From JAEUQQ01 sp963697285 (GTDB taxonomy: Bacteria; Acidobacteriota; Vicinamibacteria; Vicinamibacterales; JAFNAJ01), in NCBI GenBank assembly GCA_963697285.1, contig CAVONI010000011.1, forward strand, positions 496,001 through 560,000: 64,000 nucleotides of DNA, read 5' to 3'. The notes beneath the pieces were generated by a model that had not been told where the DNA came from, did no database searches, and was given only the letters and a program-made list of their open reading frames with translations. Each line of letters opens with the position of its first letter. Within the stretch, counting starts at the first letter, position 1. Made by a program: the position numbers and the translations under genes. This document shows positions 17,230 through 26,600 of the stretch, one piece after another.

Positions 17230-18642
17230 TCACTCGATCGCGGGCGCCGGCGTCGGGCCGCCGCCGCGCACGAGGTACGACGCCGAGAACCCGACGAACG
17301 CCGCGATGAGCCCGACCAGGGCTGGCGTCATGCCCGCGACGCCCTTGCCGCCGGTTGTGAACTGCACCACCAGGACTGCCCCGACACCTACCACCATCGA
17401 CGCCAGCACGTCGTTCGTGCGTGCGCGCTTGATGAACAACCCGGCGACCACAGGCACGAACAGGCTCACGGTGAGCAGCGTGTAGAAGATGCTGAGCGCG
17501 CCGATGACCGACGGCGAGACGATGGCCAGCGCCGTGCCCAGGGCGGCCGCGACCACCGCCGTGATGCGGCTGACCAGCAGCACGTTCCTGTCGTCGGCCC
17601 CGGGGCGCAGGAAGCGCTTGTAGAGATCCTGCGACAGCGACGTCGTCAGCATGAACAGGACCGCGTCGGCCGTGCTCACCTCGGCCGAGAACACGGCGGC
17701 GAGGCCGATCGCGCCGATGAGGGGCGGCAGCCCGTCGGCGAGCAGCTTCGGCAGGGCCATCTCGTGCGACGGCAGATCCGGAAACTGCGCCCGGGCAGCG
17801 ATGCCGATCAGGATCGGCACGATGGCATACAGCAGCAGCACCGCGGCGTTGATCCCGACGCCAATCCGAACCGCGCGGTCATCGCGGGCGCCATACACCT
17901 TCTGCAGGAGGCCGGGCGAGATGACGAACGCCGGGGCCAGCAGGGCGAGATACATCCAGCCGGAGCTTCCGCTCTGCCACCAGCTCCAGTAGGTGGGCGA
18001 CGGCACCGGCATGGCGCGAAGACCCTCGAAGCCACCGACCGCCGAGAGGGCCAGCGGCAGCGCGATGGCGAAGCCGGCCAGCTTCACGGTGAGCTGGAGC
18101 ACGTTCATCTTCACCGATGTCAGCAGCCCGCCCGACGCGAAGTACGCGGTCACCACGGCCCCGCCCGTGATGCAGCCGGCCCACTTCGGCAGCCCGGCCA
18201 CCGTGTTGAGGATCCACGACATGGCGATCAGCTGACCAGACAGGATGGCGAGCGACCCGAACCAGAGGAGGACGGCCACCGCCGCGCGCACGCGCCTGTC
18301 GTATCGCAGTTCCAGGTAGTCGCCGACCGTCCGGAGGTCGTGTTTCGCCGCGATCGCGCGGATGCGTGGGCCGACCCACACGGCGAGGAAGAACGACCCC
18401 ACGGCCGCCGACCCGACCCACCACCACCCCGCAAGGCCATCGCGATAGCCGAGGCCGGCTGCGCCGACCGTGGAGCCCGCCCCGATGTTCGCGGCAAGGA
18501 ACGTGGCCGCCAGCAGTCCTGGTCCCAGGCTGCGGCCCGCGACGAAGAAGTCGCTGCTGCCCTTGACCTGTCGGCTCATCCAGAGCCCCCAGGTCATCAT
18601 GACCAGCGTGTATCCCAGGATGATGGCGAGCGAAAGATTCAC
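17230..18642 (-). CDS. Sodium:solute symporter (SSS family), first of pair
   Basis: 470 aa from GTG 18642. Thirteen or so membrane helices, with SSS hallmarks SSDFFVAGRSLGPGLLAATF, GAGSTVGAAGLGYRDGLAGW and GGLLTSVKMNVLQLTVKLAG. EVSTADAVLFMLTTSLSQDLY is the conserved helix region before the DLY motif. It imports a small solute with sodium. The two symporters are only distantly alike, so they are not a recent duplication. They may take up substrates for the upstream deacetylase and amino-acid genes, which is inference from operon position. Confidence 0.88.
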   Translation of the reverse strand: MNLSLAIILGYTLVMMTWGLWMSRQVKGSSDFFVAGRSLGPGLLAATFLAANIGAGSTVGAAGLGYRDGLAGWWWVGSAAVGSFFLAVWVGPRIRAIAAKHDLRTVGDYLELRYDRRVRAAVAVLLWFGSLAILSGQLIAMSWILNTVAGLPKWAGCITGGAVVTAYFASGGLLTSVKMNVLQLTVKLAGFAIALPLALSAVGGFEGLRAMPVPSPTYWSWWQSGSSGWMYLALLAPAFVISPGLLQKVYGARDDRAVRIGVGINAAVLLLYAIVPILIGIAARAQFPDLPSHEMALPKLLADGLPPLIGAIGLAAVFSAEVSTADAVLFMLTTSLSQDLYKRFLRPGADDRNVLLVSRITAVVAAALGTALAIVSPSVIGALSIFYTLLTVSLFVPVVAGLFIKRARTNDVLASMVVGVGAVLVVQFTTGGKGVAGMTPALVGLIAAFVGFSASYLVRGGGPTPAPAIE

Positions 18643-18835
18643 GTGCAGTTACCCCGGCAAGTCGTCGGTCGCGAGTTGAGGAGCACCACTCCAGCCGACG
18701 CGCGAGTCGCTCCGCGCCGGTCGGGGCTGCACCACGTCGCGTGCGGCGCGGCCCTCGTGGCAGTCATGAGCCGCAGAGCGTACTCCACCAGCGCGGATCG
18801 GGGCAATTCCCGGCTGGCAGACGACCGGTGGCCGG

Positions 18836-19743
18836 TCACACTCCCAGCAGCCGGGCCATGGCCCGCACCGTCGCCACGTGCAGGCCGACCGTCGTCCCGT
18901 CGTCCTGGTAGCCGCCCGCAAGGTTGACCACCGTCGCAATGCGGCGCTCGTGCAGCGCCTCGAGGATCACCGCGTCGCGCTCGGCGAGCACCTCGGCGTC
19001 CACGCCGGGAATACCGCCGACCGGATCGTCTTCATGGGGATCCATGCCCGCCTGGTAGAACACCAGGTCGGGCCGCCAGCGGTCGAGCAGGCGTCCGACG
19101 GCTCGGTAGCGCCTCCTGTAGGCCACCACACCGCGGACGTCGTGGTAGTCGATGCGCTCCGAGGCTTCGGTCCGCACGCCCATGGCCACGCTGTGCATGT
19201 ACAGGAAGTCGAGGTCGCGCCCGAGCTCGAGCGTCCCGTCACCTTCGTGCGCGTCGTAGTCGATGACGCAGACACGCGCGGCACGCCCGGCCCGCACGAG
19301 CATCAGGGCCGCGCCTACCAGGAAGTTGAACGTGCAGAAGCCGGCGCCTCGGGATCGCCGTGCGTGGTGCGCGCCCGACACCGGGTGCAGCACTTGCGCT
19401 CCGCGGAGCAGGGCGAAGTGCGCGGCTCGCTGGTGCCCCTCCCAGATGTGGATGACCGACCGGGCGAAGTCGGGCGACCAGGTGAAGCCCTGCGACTCTG
19501 CGAGCGTGCGAGGCTCACCCGTGCGGACCGCGTCGACGTACGCGGCGTCGTGCACGCGAGTCGACCTGCTGCCCACGCCTGCGCCTCGTCGAACGGACCG
19601 GACGGCAGCAGCCGCATCCATCCCTGCCGCTGCGCCAGCGCGACAACGTCGCGCGCCTTTCGCGTCGACAACAGCGGTGACGCCGTCGTGTGGTAACTCG
19701 AATCCCAGAACGTGGGAACTTGGTGTCTTTCGTATGCGTGCAT
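18836..19743 (-). CDS. Histone-deacetylase-family (HDAC/APAH/AcuC-like) amidohydrolase, frameshifted
   Basis: Zinc amidohydrolase superfamily that removes acetyl groups from lysine, polyamines or similar amines. The true N-terminus MHAYERHQVPTFWDSSYHTT (ATG 19743) is in one frame; RVHDAAYVDAVRTGEPRTL and the rest lie in another, with the break near 19555-19565. Active-site parts are present: the His pair in VSGAHHARRSRG, the zinc ligands in CVIDYDAHEGDGT, and the Asp in MDPHEDDPVGG. After correction the length is about 302 aa, normal for bacterial members. The position between the GTPase and symporters suggests acylated amine or amino-acid catabolism. Specificity is not predictable. Confidence 0.82.
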
Positions 19744-19804
19744 CAGGCCTCCCGCACACGATCGTGGCGGGAGGCCGTGACACCCGGGGTCACTTCGGCG
19801 AACG

Positions 19805-21157
19805 TCACCGGCTGGTGGCGAGTGCGCGAGGCTCCCGGGCGATCCGCGCCAGGAGCGGCGCGAGCACGTCGTTGAGGTCGGGACGACCGATTTCCTGCAG
19901 ATCGTACCGGACCCGCACGCTTGGTTGATCGATGGTGATGATCCGGTTCAGGTCGATGGGTGTCCCGATCACCACCGCATCGCAGGGCACGCGGCGGATG
20001 GTGGCCTCGAGATCGCGCACCTGCTCGTCGCCGTACCCCATCGCCGGCAGCACCATGCCGATGCCCGGATACGTGGTGAAGGTGCCGACGAGCTTCCCCA
20101 CCGCATACGGGCGCGGATCGACGATCTCGCGCGCGCCGAACTTCCGCGCGATGACGGTACCCGCGCCGAACTTCATCTCGCCATGCGTCACGGTCGGCCC
20201 GTCTTCGACGACCAGCACGCGCTTGCCGTAGAGGCTCGCCGCGTTGTCGGCCATGACCGGCGACGCGGCCTCGATGAGGACGGCCGCCGGGTTCACCGAG
20301 CGGATGTTCTCGCGCAACTGCTCGATGGCGCGGATGTCGGCCGAGTCGATCTTGTTGAGGATCACGACGTCGGCCAGGCGGAGGTTGGCCTCGCTCGGGT
20401 AGTACGCGAGCTCGTTGCCGACGCGCAGCGGGTCGGCCACGACGATGTGGACGTCGGGGCGGTAGAACGGCAGGTCGTTGTTGCCGCCATCCCACAGGAT
20501 GACGTCGGCTTCCTCCTCGGCCTGGCTGAGGATGTCGGCGTAGTCGACGCCGGCATAGATGATCGTGCCGTTGACGATGTGCGGCTCGTATTCCTCGATC
20601 TCCTCGATCGTGCAGTGGTGTCGCGCGAGGTCGTCGATCGAGGCGTAGCGCTGGACGCGCTGTGCCGCCAGATCTCCGTAGGGCATCGGGTGCCGGATCG
20701 CGGCGACCTTGAGCCCCTTGTCACGCAGCATCGCCGCCACCTTGCGCGTCGTCTGGCTCTTGCCGGCGCCCGTGCGGACCGCGCAGATGGCGATGACGGG
20801 CTTGATGCTGGTGAGCATCGTGCGCTGCGCGCCGAGCAGCACGAAGTCGGCGCCGCACGCGTTCACCAGCGCGCTGCGGTGCATCACGTGCGCGTACGAC
20901 ACGTCGCTGTACGAGAAGACCACCTGCTTCACGTCGTGCGTGCGAATCAGGTCGTTCAGGTCGCTCTCGGCGTGAATGGGAATCCCGTGCGGATAGAGCG
21001 GCCCGGCCAGCGACGCCGGGTACGCACGGCCCGCGATGTCGGGGATCTGCGCCGCCGTGAACGCCACGACCTCGTACCGGTCGTCGTCGCGGTAGACGAC
21101 GTTGAAGTTGTGGAAGTCGCGCCCGGCGGCGCCCATGATGATCGTCTTGATGCGCAT
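19805..21157 (-). CDS. Cyclic 2,3-diphosphoglycerate synthetase-like P-loop protein
   Basis: 450 aa from ATG 21157, only two bases after the aminotransferase stop. The N-terminal third is Rossmann-like (IIMGAAGRDFHNFNVVYRDD). The P-loop is AICAVRTGAGKSQTTRKVAA. Further conserved blocks are DVILWDGGNNDLPFY, VILNKIDSAD (an NKxD-type guanine-specificity motif) and VLVVEDGPTVTHGEM. Length and motif order match the methanogen enzyme that cyclises 2,3-diphosphoglycerate. Mesophilic bacteria are not known to make that compound, so the bacterial relatives are probably misnamed and act on something else. Tight linkage to ornithine aminotransferase and ornithine carbamoyltransferase suggests a role in ornithine or carbamoyl-phosphate metabolism. 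Confidence 0.75.
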   Translation of the reverse strand: MRIKTIIMGAAGRDFHNFNVVYRDDDRYEVVAFTAAQIPDIAGRAYPASLAGPLYPHGIPIHAESDLNDLIRTHDVKQVVFSYSDVSYAHVMHRSALVNACGADFVLLGAQRTMLTSIKPVIAICAVRTGAGKSQTTRKVAAMLRDKGLKVAAIRHPMPYGDLAAQRVQRYASIDDLARHHCTIEEIEEYEPHIVNGTIIYAGVDYADILSQAEEEADVILWDGGNNDLPFYRPDVHIVVADPLRVGNELAYYPSEANLRLADVVILNKIDSADIRAIEQLRENIRSVNPAAVLIEAASPVMADNAASLYGKRVLVVEDGPTVTHGEMKFGAGTVIARKFGAREIVDPRPYAVGKLVGTFTTYPGIGMVLPAMGYGDEQVRDLEATIRRVPCDAVVIGTPIDLNRIITIDQPSVRVRYDLQEIGRPDLNDVLAPLLARIAREPRALATSR

Positions 21158-21159
21158 AC

Positions 21160-22359
21160 TTATGGCCTCTCGAGGACGTGGCGGATCTGGTCGAACGCCC
21201 AGTCGATCTCGTCACGCGTGATGACGAGTGGCGGAGCGATCCGGATGACGGTATCGTGGGTTTCCTTGCACAGCACGCCCCTGGTCATGAGCGCTTCGCA
21301 ATAGGGCCGGGCCGCCTCGGTCAGCTGGATGCCGATCCACAGGCCGCTGCCCCTCACCTCGGTGATGACCGGGTTCGCGATCGTCCGCAGCAGGCCCATG
21401 AAGTACGCCCCGAGTTCTGCGGCGCGCTCGGGCAGGTGCTCGCGTTCGATCACTTCGAGCGCGGCGCACGCCACGGCGCACGCAAGCGGGTTGCCTCCGA
21501 ACGTGCTGCCGTGGTCGCCGGGCGCGAACACGCCCATGATGTCGCGGCTGGCGAGGAACGCCGAGACCGGGTAGAACCCACCCGATAACGCCTTGCCGAT
21601 GATCATGGCGTCGGGCGTCACCTGGTCGAGCTGGTGCGCGAACAGAGCCCCCGCGCGGCCAAGTCCCGACTGGATCTCGTCGGCGATGAACAGGATGTTG
21701 TGGCGGCGGCAGATCGCCTCGACCTGCTTCAGGTAGCCGGCGGGCGGCACGATGATGCCGGCCTCGCCCTGGATCGGCTCGACCAGGAACGCACACGTGT
21801 CGGGCGTGATCGCACGCTCGAGCGCCTCTGCATCACCGAACGGCACCAGCGAGAACCCGGGCGTGAGCGGTCCGAAGCCCGCTCGGTACTGGTCGTGCGA
21901 CGAGAAGCTCACGATCGAAATCGTCCGTCCGTGGAAGTTGTTCTCGCACGTGATGATGTGCTGGCGGCCGTCGGGGATGCCCTTGACGACATGCCCCCAC
22001 TTGCGCGCCGCCTTCAACGCGGTCTCGACGGCTTCGGCGCCCGAATTCATCAGGAGCGCCTGATCCATGCCCGTCATCTGGTGCAACCGCTCGAGAATCC
22101 GGGGGAACTGATCGTTGCGGAATGCCCGCGAGGTGAGCGTGACACGTCGCGCCTGCGTCACCAACGCGTCGAGGATGTACGGGTGGCAGTGTCCCTGGTT
22201 CACCGCCGAGTAGCCGGCCAGGCAGTCGAGGTACTTCTTCCCCTCGACGTCCCACACCCAGACACCGCTGGCCCGCTCGATGATCACGTCGAGCGGATGG
22301 TAGTTGTGGGCTCCGTATCGTTCTTCGAGGGCAATCAGATCGTGTTCCACGGCATTCAT
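21160..22359 (-). CDS. rocD: Ornithine aminotransferase (ornithine--oxo-acid transaminase)
   Basis: 399 aa, class-III PLP aminotransferase converting ornithine and 2-oxoglutarate to glutamate-5-semialdehyde and glutamate. The start is EHDLIALEERYGAHNYHPLD, typical of RocD rather than ArgD. The cofactor region includes NSGAEAVETALKAARKWG, NNFHGRTISIVS and FIADEIQSGLGR, with the Schiff-base lysine in MIIGKALSGGFYPVSA. The C-terminal GVLCKETHDTVIRIAPPLVI is a RocD signature. The start lies 24 bases after the carbamoyltransferase stop and its own stop is 2 bases from the next gene, so an operon is near certain. Confidence 0.93.
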   Translation of the reverse strand: MNAVEHDLIALEERYGAHNYHPLDVIIERASGVWVWDVEGKKYLDCLAGYSAVNQGHCHPYILDALVTQARRVTLTSRAFRNDQFPRILERLHQMTGMDQALLMNSGAEAVETALKAARKWGHVVKGIPDGRQHIITCENNFHGRTISIVSFSSHDQYRAGFGPLTPGFSLVPFGDAEALERAITPDTCAFLVEPIQGEAGIIVPPAGYLKQVEAICRRHNILFIADEIQSGLGRAGALFAHQLDQVTPDAMIIGKALSGGFYPVSAFLASRDIMGVFAPGDHGSTFGGNPLACAVACAALEVIEREHLPERAAELGAYFMGLLRTIANPVITEVRGSGLWIGIQLTEAARPYCEALMTRGVLCKETHDTVIRIAPPLVITRDEIDWAFDQIRHVLERP

Positions 22360-22383
22360 GGACGACTCCCGGGTTGGGCAGAT

Positions 22384-23355
22384 TCAGCGGATGAGCGAGA
22401 AGAGCAGGGCTTTCTGGGCGTGCAACCGGTTCTCGGCCTGCTGGAAGACGACCGAGTTCGGCGAATCGATGACTTCGTCGGTCACCTCGCTGCCACGATG
22501 CGCCGGCAGGCAGTGCATGAAGATCGCATCGGGCTTGGCCAACGCGAACAGGCGCGCGTTGACCTGGAACGGCATGAAGATCGCGTGACGTTCGGCGGCG
22601 TGCGCTTCCTGTCCCATGCTGGCCCACACGTCGGTGTAGACCACGTCGGCGCCACGCACCGCATCGTCGGGTTGGTTCGTCACGTCGACGCGCCCGCCCG
22701 TGGTCATGCCTTGTTCGCGCGCCCAGGCAAGGGCCTCCGGTGCCGGCTCATATCCCGCTGGCGTGCCCACCACGAGGTGCGCGCCCACGAGCGCCGCGCC
22801 GAACATCAGCGAATGGCACACGTTGTTGCCGTCTCCGACATACGCCACGCGAAGGCCGCGCAACTCGTGTCGACGCTCACGCATCGTCATGTAGTCGGCG
22901 AGGCCCTGGCAGGGATGGCTGAAGTCGGTGAGCCCGTTGATGACAGGGATCGACGCATACTCGGCGAGCTTCACGAGCCCCTCGTGGGCGTAGGTCCGCA
23001 CCATGATCGCGTCGACCATGCGCTCGAGGTTCTTCGCGACGTCGTAGAGCGACTCGCGGCGCCCGAGGCTAATCTCGGGCGACAGGTCGAGTGCGTGCCC
23101 GCCAAGTTGGACCATCCCCACGTCGAACGACACGCGGGTACGGAGTGACGGCTTCTCGAAGACCATCGCCAGGGTCTTCGCGCGAAGCGCGGTCGAGAAC
23201 TTGACCGGGTCCTTCTTCATGCCGTCGGCCAGGATCAGCAGCGCCAGCACGTCGTCGGGCGCCAGGTCGCGCAGCGACAGGAGGTCTCGGCCGTGGAGGG
23301 GCGTGCGGCGGTGCTCGAACTCCACCGGCGCGGGGGTAGCGAGGATCGGTGACAT
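22384..23355 (-). CDS. argF: Ornithine carbamoyltransferase
   Basis: 323 aa from ATG 23355. Carbamoyl-phosphate binding motifs FEKPSLRTRVSF and HPCQGLADY, and ornithine-site VWASMGQE and MHCLPAHRGSEVTDE, are all canonical for OTC, as is the ending NRLHAQKALLFSLIR. It makes citrulline from ornithine and carbamoyl phosphate, or runs in reverse in catabolic arginine deiminase pathways. Here it leads an operon with ornithine aminotransferase rather than other arginine biosynthesis genes, so an ornithine/citrulline catabolic or balancing role is plausible. No knotted-type changes in the ornithine loop are seen. A tandem GTATGCA pair lies just upstream. Confidence 0.93.
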   Translation of the reverse strand: MSPILATPAPVEFEHRRTPLHGRDLLSLRDLAPDDVLALLILADGMKKDPVKFSTALRAKTLAMVFEKPSLRTRVSFDVGMVQLGGHALDLSPEISLGRRESLYDVAKNLERMVDAIMVRTYAHEGLVKLAEYASIPVINGLTDFSHPCQGLADYMTMRERRHELRGLRVAYVGDGNNVCHSLMFGAALVGAHLVVGTPAGYEPAPEALAWAREQGMTTGGRVDVTNQPDDAVRGADVVYTDVWASMGQEAHAAERHAIFMPFQVNARLFALAKPDAIFMHCLPAHRGSEVTDEVIDSPNSVVFQQAENRLHAQKALLFSLIR

Positions 23356-23396
23356 GAAAGGACCCCTGGATGCGGACAGGCGTGCAGGCCCCGGCG

Positions 23397-23422
23397 GTAT
23401 GCATCACCGACGCCCGTATGCA
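23397..23422. promoter_or_regulatory. Paired GTATGCA sites upstream of argF
   Basis: GTATGCA occurs at 23397-23403 (seen as ggtatgca) and again at 23416-23422, 19 bp apart, about two helical turns, and 42-67 bases upstream of the argF start. Such spacing fits a dimeric regulator or activator. The rest of the 286-base gap to the BNR gene holds no gene. Confidence 0.35.
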
Positions 23423-23641
23423 CTACAGCAAGCCCTGTTCCAGAGGAGTACCGGCTGCAACCTCTAGCTGGCGATGGAGTTGCGATACGGCGATTTCAGC
23501 GCGCCTCCGACGGTCGTGTATATGCCGGATAGCCGTCGCCCGCCGCGGCCGGGACACGACCCCGGTGGATGGTGGCCGGTACCGCACGCGCGCCCGGCGC
23601 CCGGTGGAGGCAGACCGGGCGTCGCATGCGGTCTACCAGGC

Positions 23642-26600
23642 CTAGAACGGCACCAGCGGAAGGGGCACGGCGCCCACCGATGTCCCGGCGCTCCACCACA
23701 CCGTCGACGAGCGGTACTGCGAGAGCTCCACCACGAGGCGCGCGTTCGGATCGGCGGCCACGACCGAGACGGCGAACGCACGGCCGTCGAGTTGCGCATG
23801 TGTGAAATAGCCGATCACCGGCAGGGTTACCCGCCGCGCGCCGGCCGCCAGTGGCACGGCCTGTTCGAGCAGCGTCCCATCGGTGAAGTGCAGCCGCAGC
23901 ATCACCGTGGTAGCCGGCTCCGAGAACTTGCCGACCAGCACGTACGACTCTGATGTCGCCGCGTCGGCCCCCCCGGCAACCATCCAGGCCGCGCCGGCGA
24001 CGTTCGAGGCCGCGTTCACGTGCCCCTCAGACGAGGGCGACTGCCACCATGCGGCGTTCGCCGCGGTGCTCCACCACGTCGCACGTTCGGCAACGACCGC
24101 CACGCCGTTGGTCGAGACGATCTCGGTCGCGAACGACGTCGCAGCCAGCGCCGCGTCCTCAGCCGCCACGCTGATCGAGATGCGGCTGCGCGCCGGCACG
24201 CCGTGCGTGCGCACGATGGCGATGCCGTCGGAACGCACGTAGCTGAGCTGCACGGTCGCCGCGACATCGCCGGGATTCGCGAGCAGGATGTACGTGTCGA
24301 AGAGGCCACCGGTGGCACCCTCTGCGATGTACCACCTCGTGCCAGGGGTCGTCGTACCGTTCGCGTTGGTGCCGCCGCCAAACAGCGCCTCACCCGATGC
24401 CTTCATGTACATCGACCGTTCGACGACGAACGGGGTGTGATCGATCGAGGCGAAGCTCGCGGCGACGTCGCGGTTCGTGGCCTCGGGCACCTCGGCGTTC
24501 ACCCAGAGGACACTGCGCGCGCCCGCGGCCAGCTCGACGTTGCGCACGATTGGAGTCAAGGGGGCCGTGCGCAGGAACGTCACGCGAACGGTCGTGGTGT
24601 CTGCTGTCGGGTTGAACAGGATGTAGAACACCTGGAAGCTGAGCGCCGTGGACCCTTCAGCGAAATGCCAGTCGGGCGCGGGCGTCACGCACGTGCCCGC
24701 GTGCTGCCCCACCCGGGTGATGCCCCACGTGCCCCAGGTGAAGGTGCGAGTCACGGCCAGCGGCACGTCAGACTCGACGATCACCGGGTGTTCACCGCCC
24801 TCGAAGCGTAGCTGCCCGTTCGTCAGATCAACCGCTCGCGTGGCGCCGGGCGGGATCAACAAGACCTTGCGCCCGTCGGGATCGAAGGCCATGCCGTACC
24901 GCACGAGCACGCGAGCGACGGTTGCCGGGTCGGGATTGAACATGTCGATTCGCGTCGCGAACGAGTCGCTCGTGCCAGCTTCGGCACACGCGTACACGTA
25001 ACGGCCCACCGGATGCGAGCCCGCGTCGCGTTCCTGCAGGTTGCTCAGGCCGTCGCCGTCCGGATCACCGTCCCTGTCGCCCGCCGCGGCCCCGAACTGG
25101 CGTTCCCATCCATTCGGCAGGCCATCGGTGTCTTCATCGGTATCGAAGGCCCACGCGGTCATCACGCCCGAGAGTCCGGGGAACCACGACTCGATCGTCT
25201 CGCCGCCGGTCGGTACGTACTGCGCGCGCTCGATCGTCGTCGCGCCGACGTTCCACCATTGATACAGCCGGTAGGCCGGTTGCGGGCCGAACCCGAAGAG
25301 CACCGAGGGCTCAGACTCCGCCCGCGAGAACGACACGCAACCTGAGCACACCGGCCGCTCCGTCCAGCTTGCTCCGGAATCGGCAGACGAAAACAGGACC
25401 GTCCGCGAAGGCTGTCGGCTCCGCGTCTCGGTCGCGCGGAGCAACAGCGACGTCTCGGGATCGCCAGGACGCGATGCTGCGAGCATCAAGGGCGGCAGTT
25501 CGAACTGCCCGACCGGGAGCGGCACCGTAAACCAGCTGGCGCCACCGTTTCGCGTCGCCACGGCTCCACCCGTCTGGAGCACTGCGAACGCGCGGTCGAG
25601 CCGGTGCGGATCGACCGCCACGAACGCGGGACGACCAATGCCAGGCGCCATCGTCCACGGCATGTCTCCGGCGGCCCAGACCAGTCCGGAGTTCTGGTTG
25701 AGGCCGCTGCCGTAGCGCCGCCCCAGCGGCGTGCCCGCCAGCATCGAGCCGCCGGCCATGTTCCCCGGCGAAGTACCCTCCCACTGCATCCAGTGGCTCC
25801 CCTTGTCGTCGGAGAATGCCGCAGCGCCGAACGACCACACCCTCGAGGGCGCCGCCGGGTCGAAGAACGTCGGCACAGGAAACGTCGTGTACATGTCCAT
25901 CTGCATTTCGGACCGCACGTCCCACGTCGCACCGGCGTCGGTGCTGTGCAGGAGTCCCCAGCGCTGCGCGCTTCCCTGCACCCACAGTTCACTCGGCGAC
26001 AGCGGGTTGACCGTCACCCTGCTGAATCTCCACCACGACGCCGGGGTGATGTCCGTCCACGTGATATCCGTCCACAACGCGCCAGCGTTGCTGGTCTTCC
26101 TCACCCCGCCTGACGTCGTGGCGTAGGCCACCTGCGCGTTGGCCGGATCGACAACCACAGCACTCACGTCGCCCGCGCCGATGCCGCTCCCGGCGGGCAG
26201 CCAGGGCGCGCTTCCGTTCGCGAGTTCCCAGGCGTTCCCACCATCGAGGCTCCGATACACGACGCCATCGAATCGCGATGTCGGCGATCCCAGCGCGTCG
26301 CCGGTGGCAGCAATCAGCAACCGGCCGTCGCGGAGGAGGCTCGGCTGCGGATTCGCTTCCGTGCGCCAGCGCCCCACGCACCGAATCGATTGGAGCGACG
26401 CCATCGCCAGCGAGACCCTGGCAAGATAGATGCGCGTGTCGGTCGGCTTCAGCGTGGCGCTGCCGGTCTGGCAGTCGAGGCTCTCGGCCGGGTCTCCTGC
26501 CGTGATGACACCGGTGAGATAGAGGTCGGACGCACCCACCCGTACCCCGTGGTACGCAAGCGTGACGTCCGGGATCACGACGCGCGCAACGAGTCCGAAG

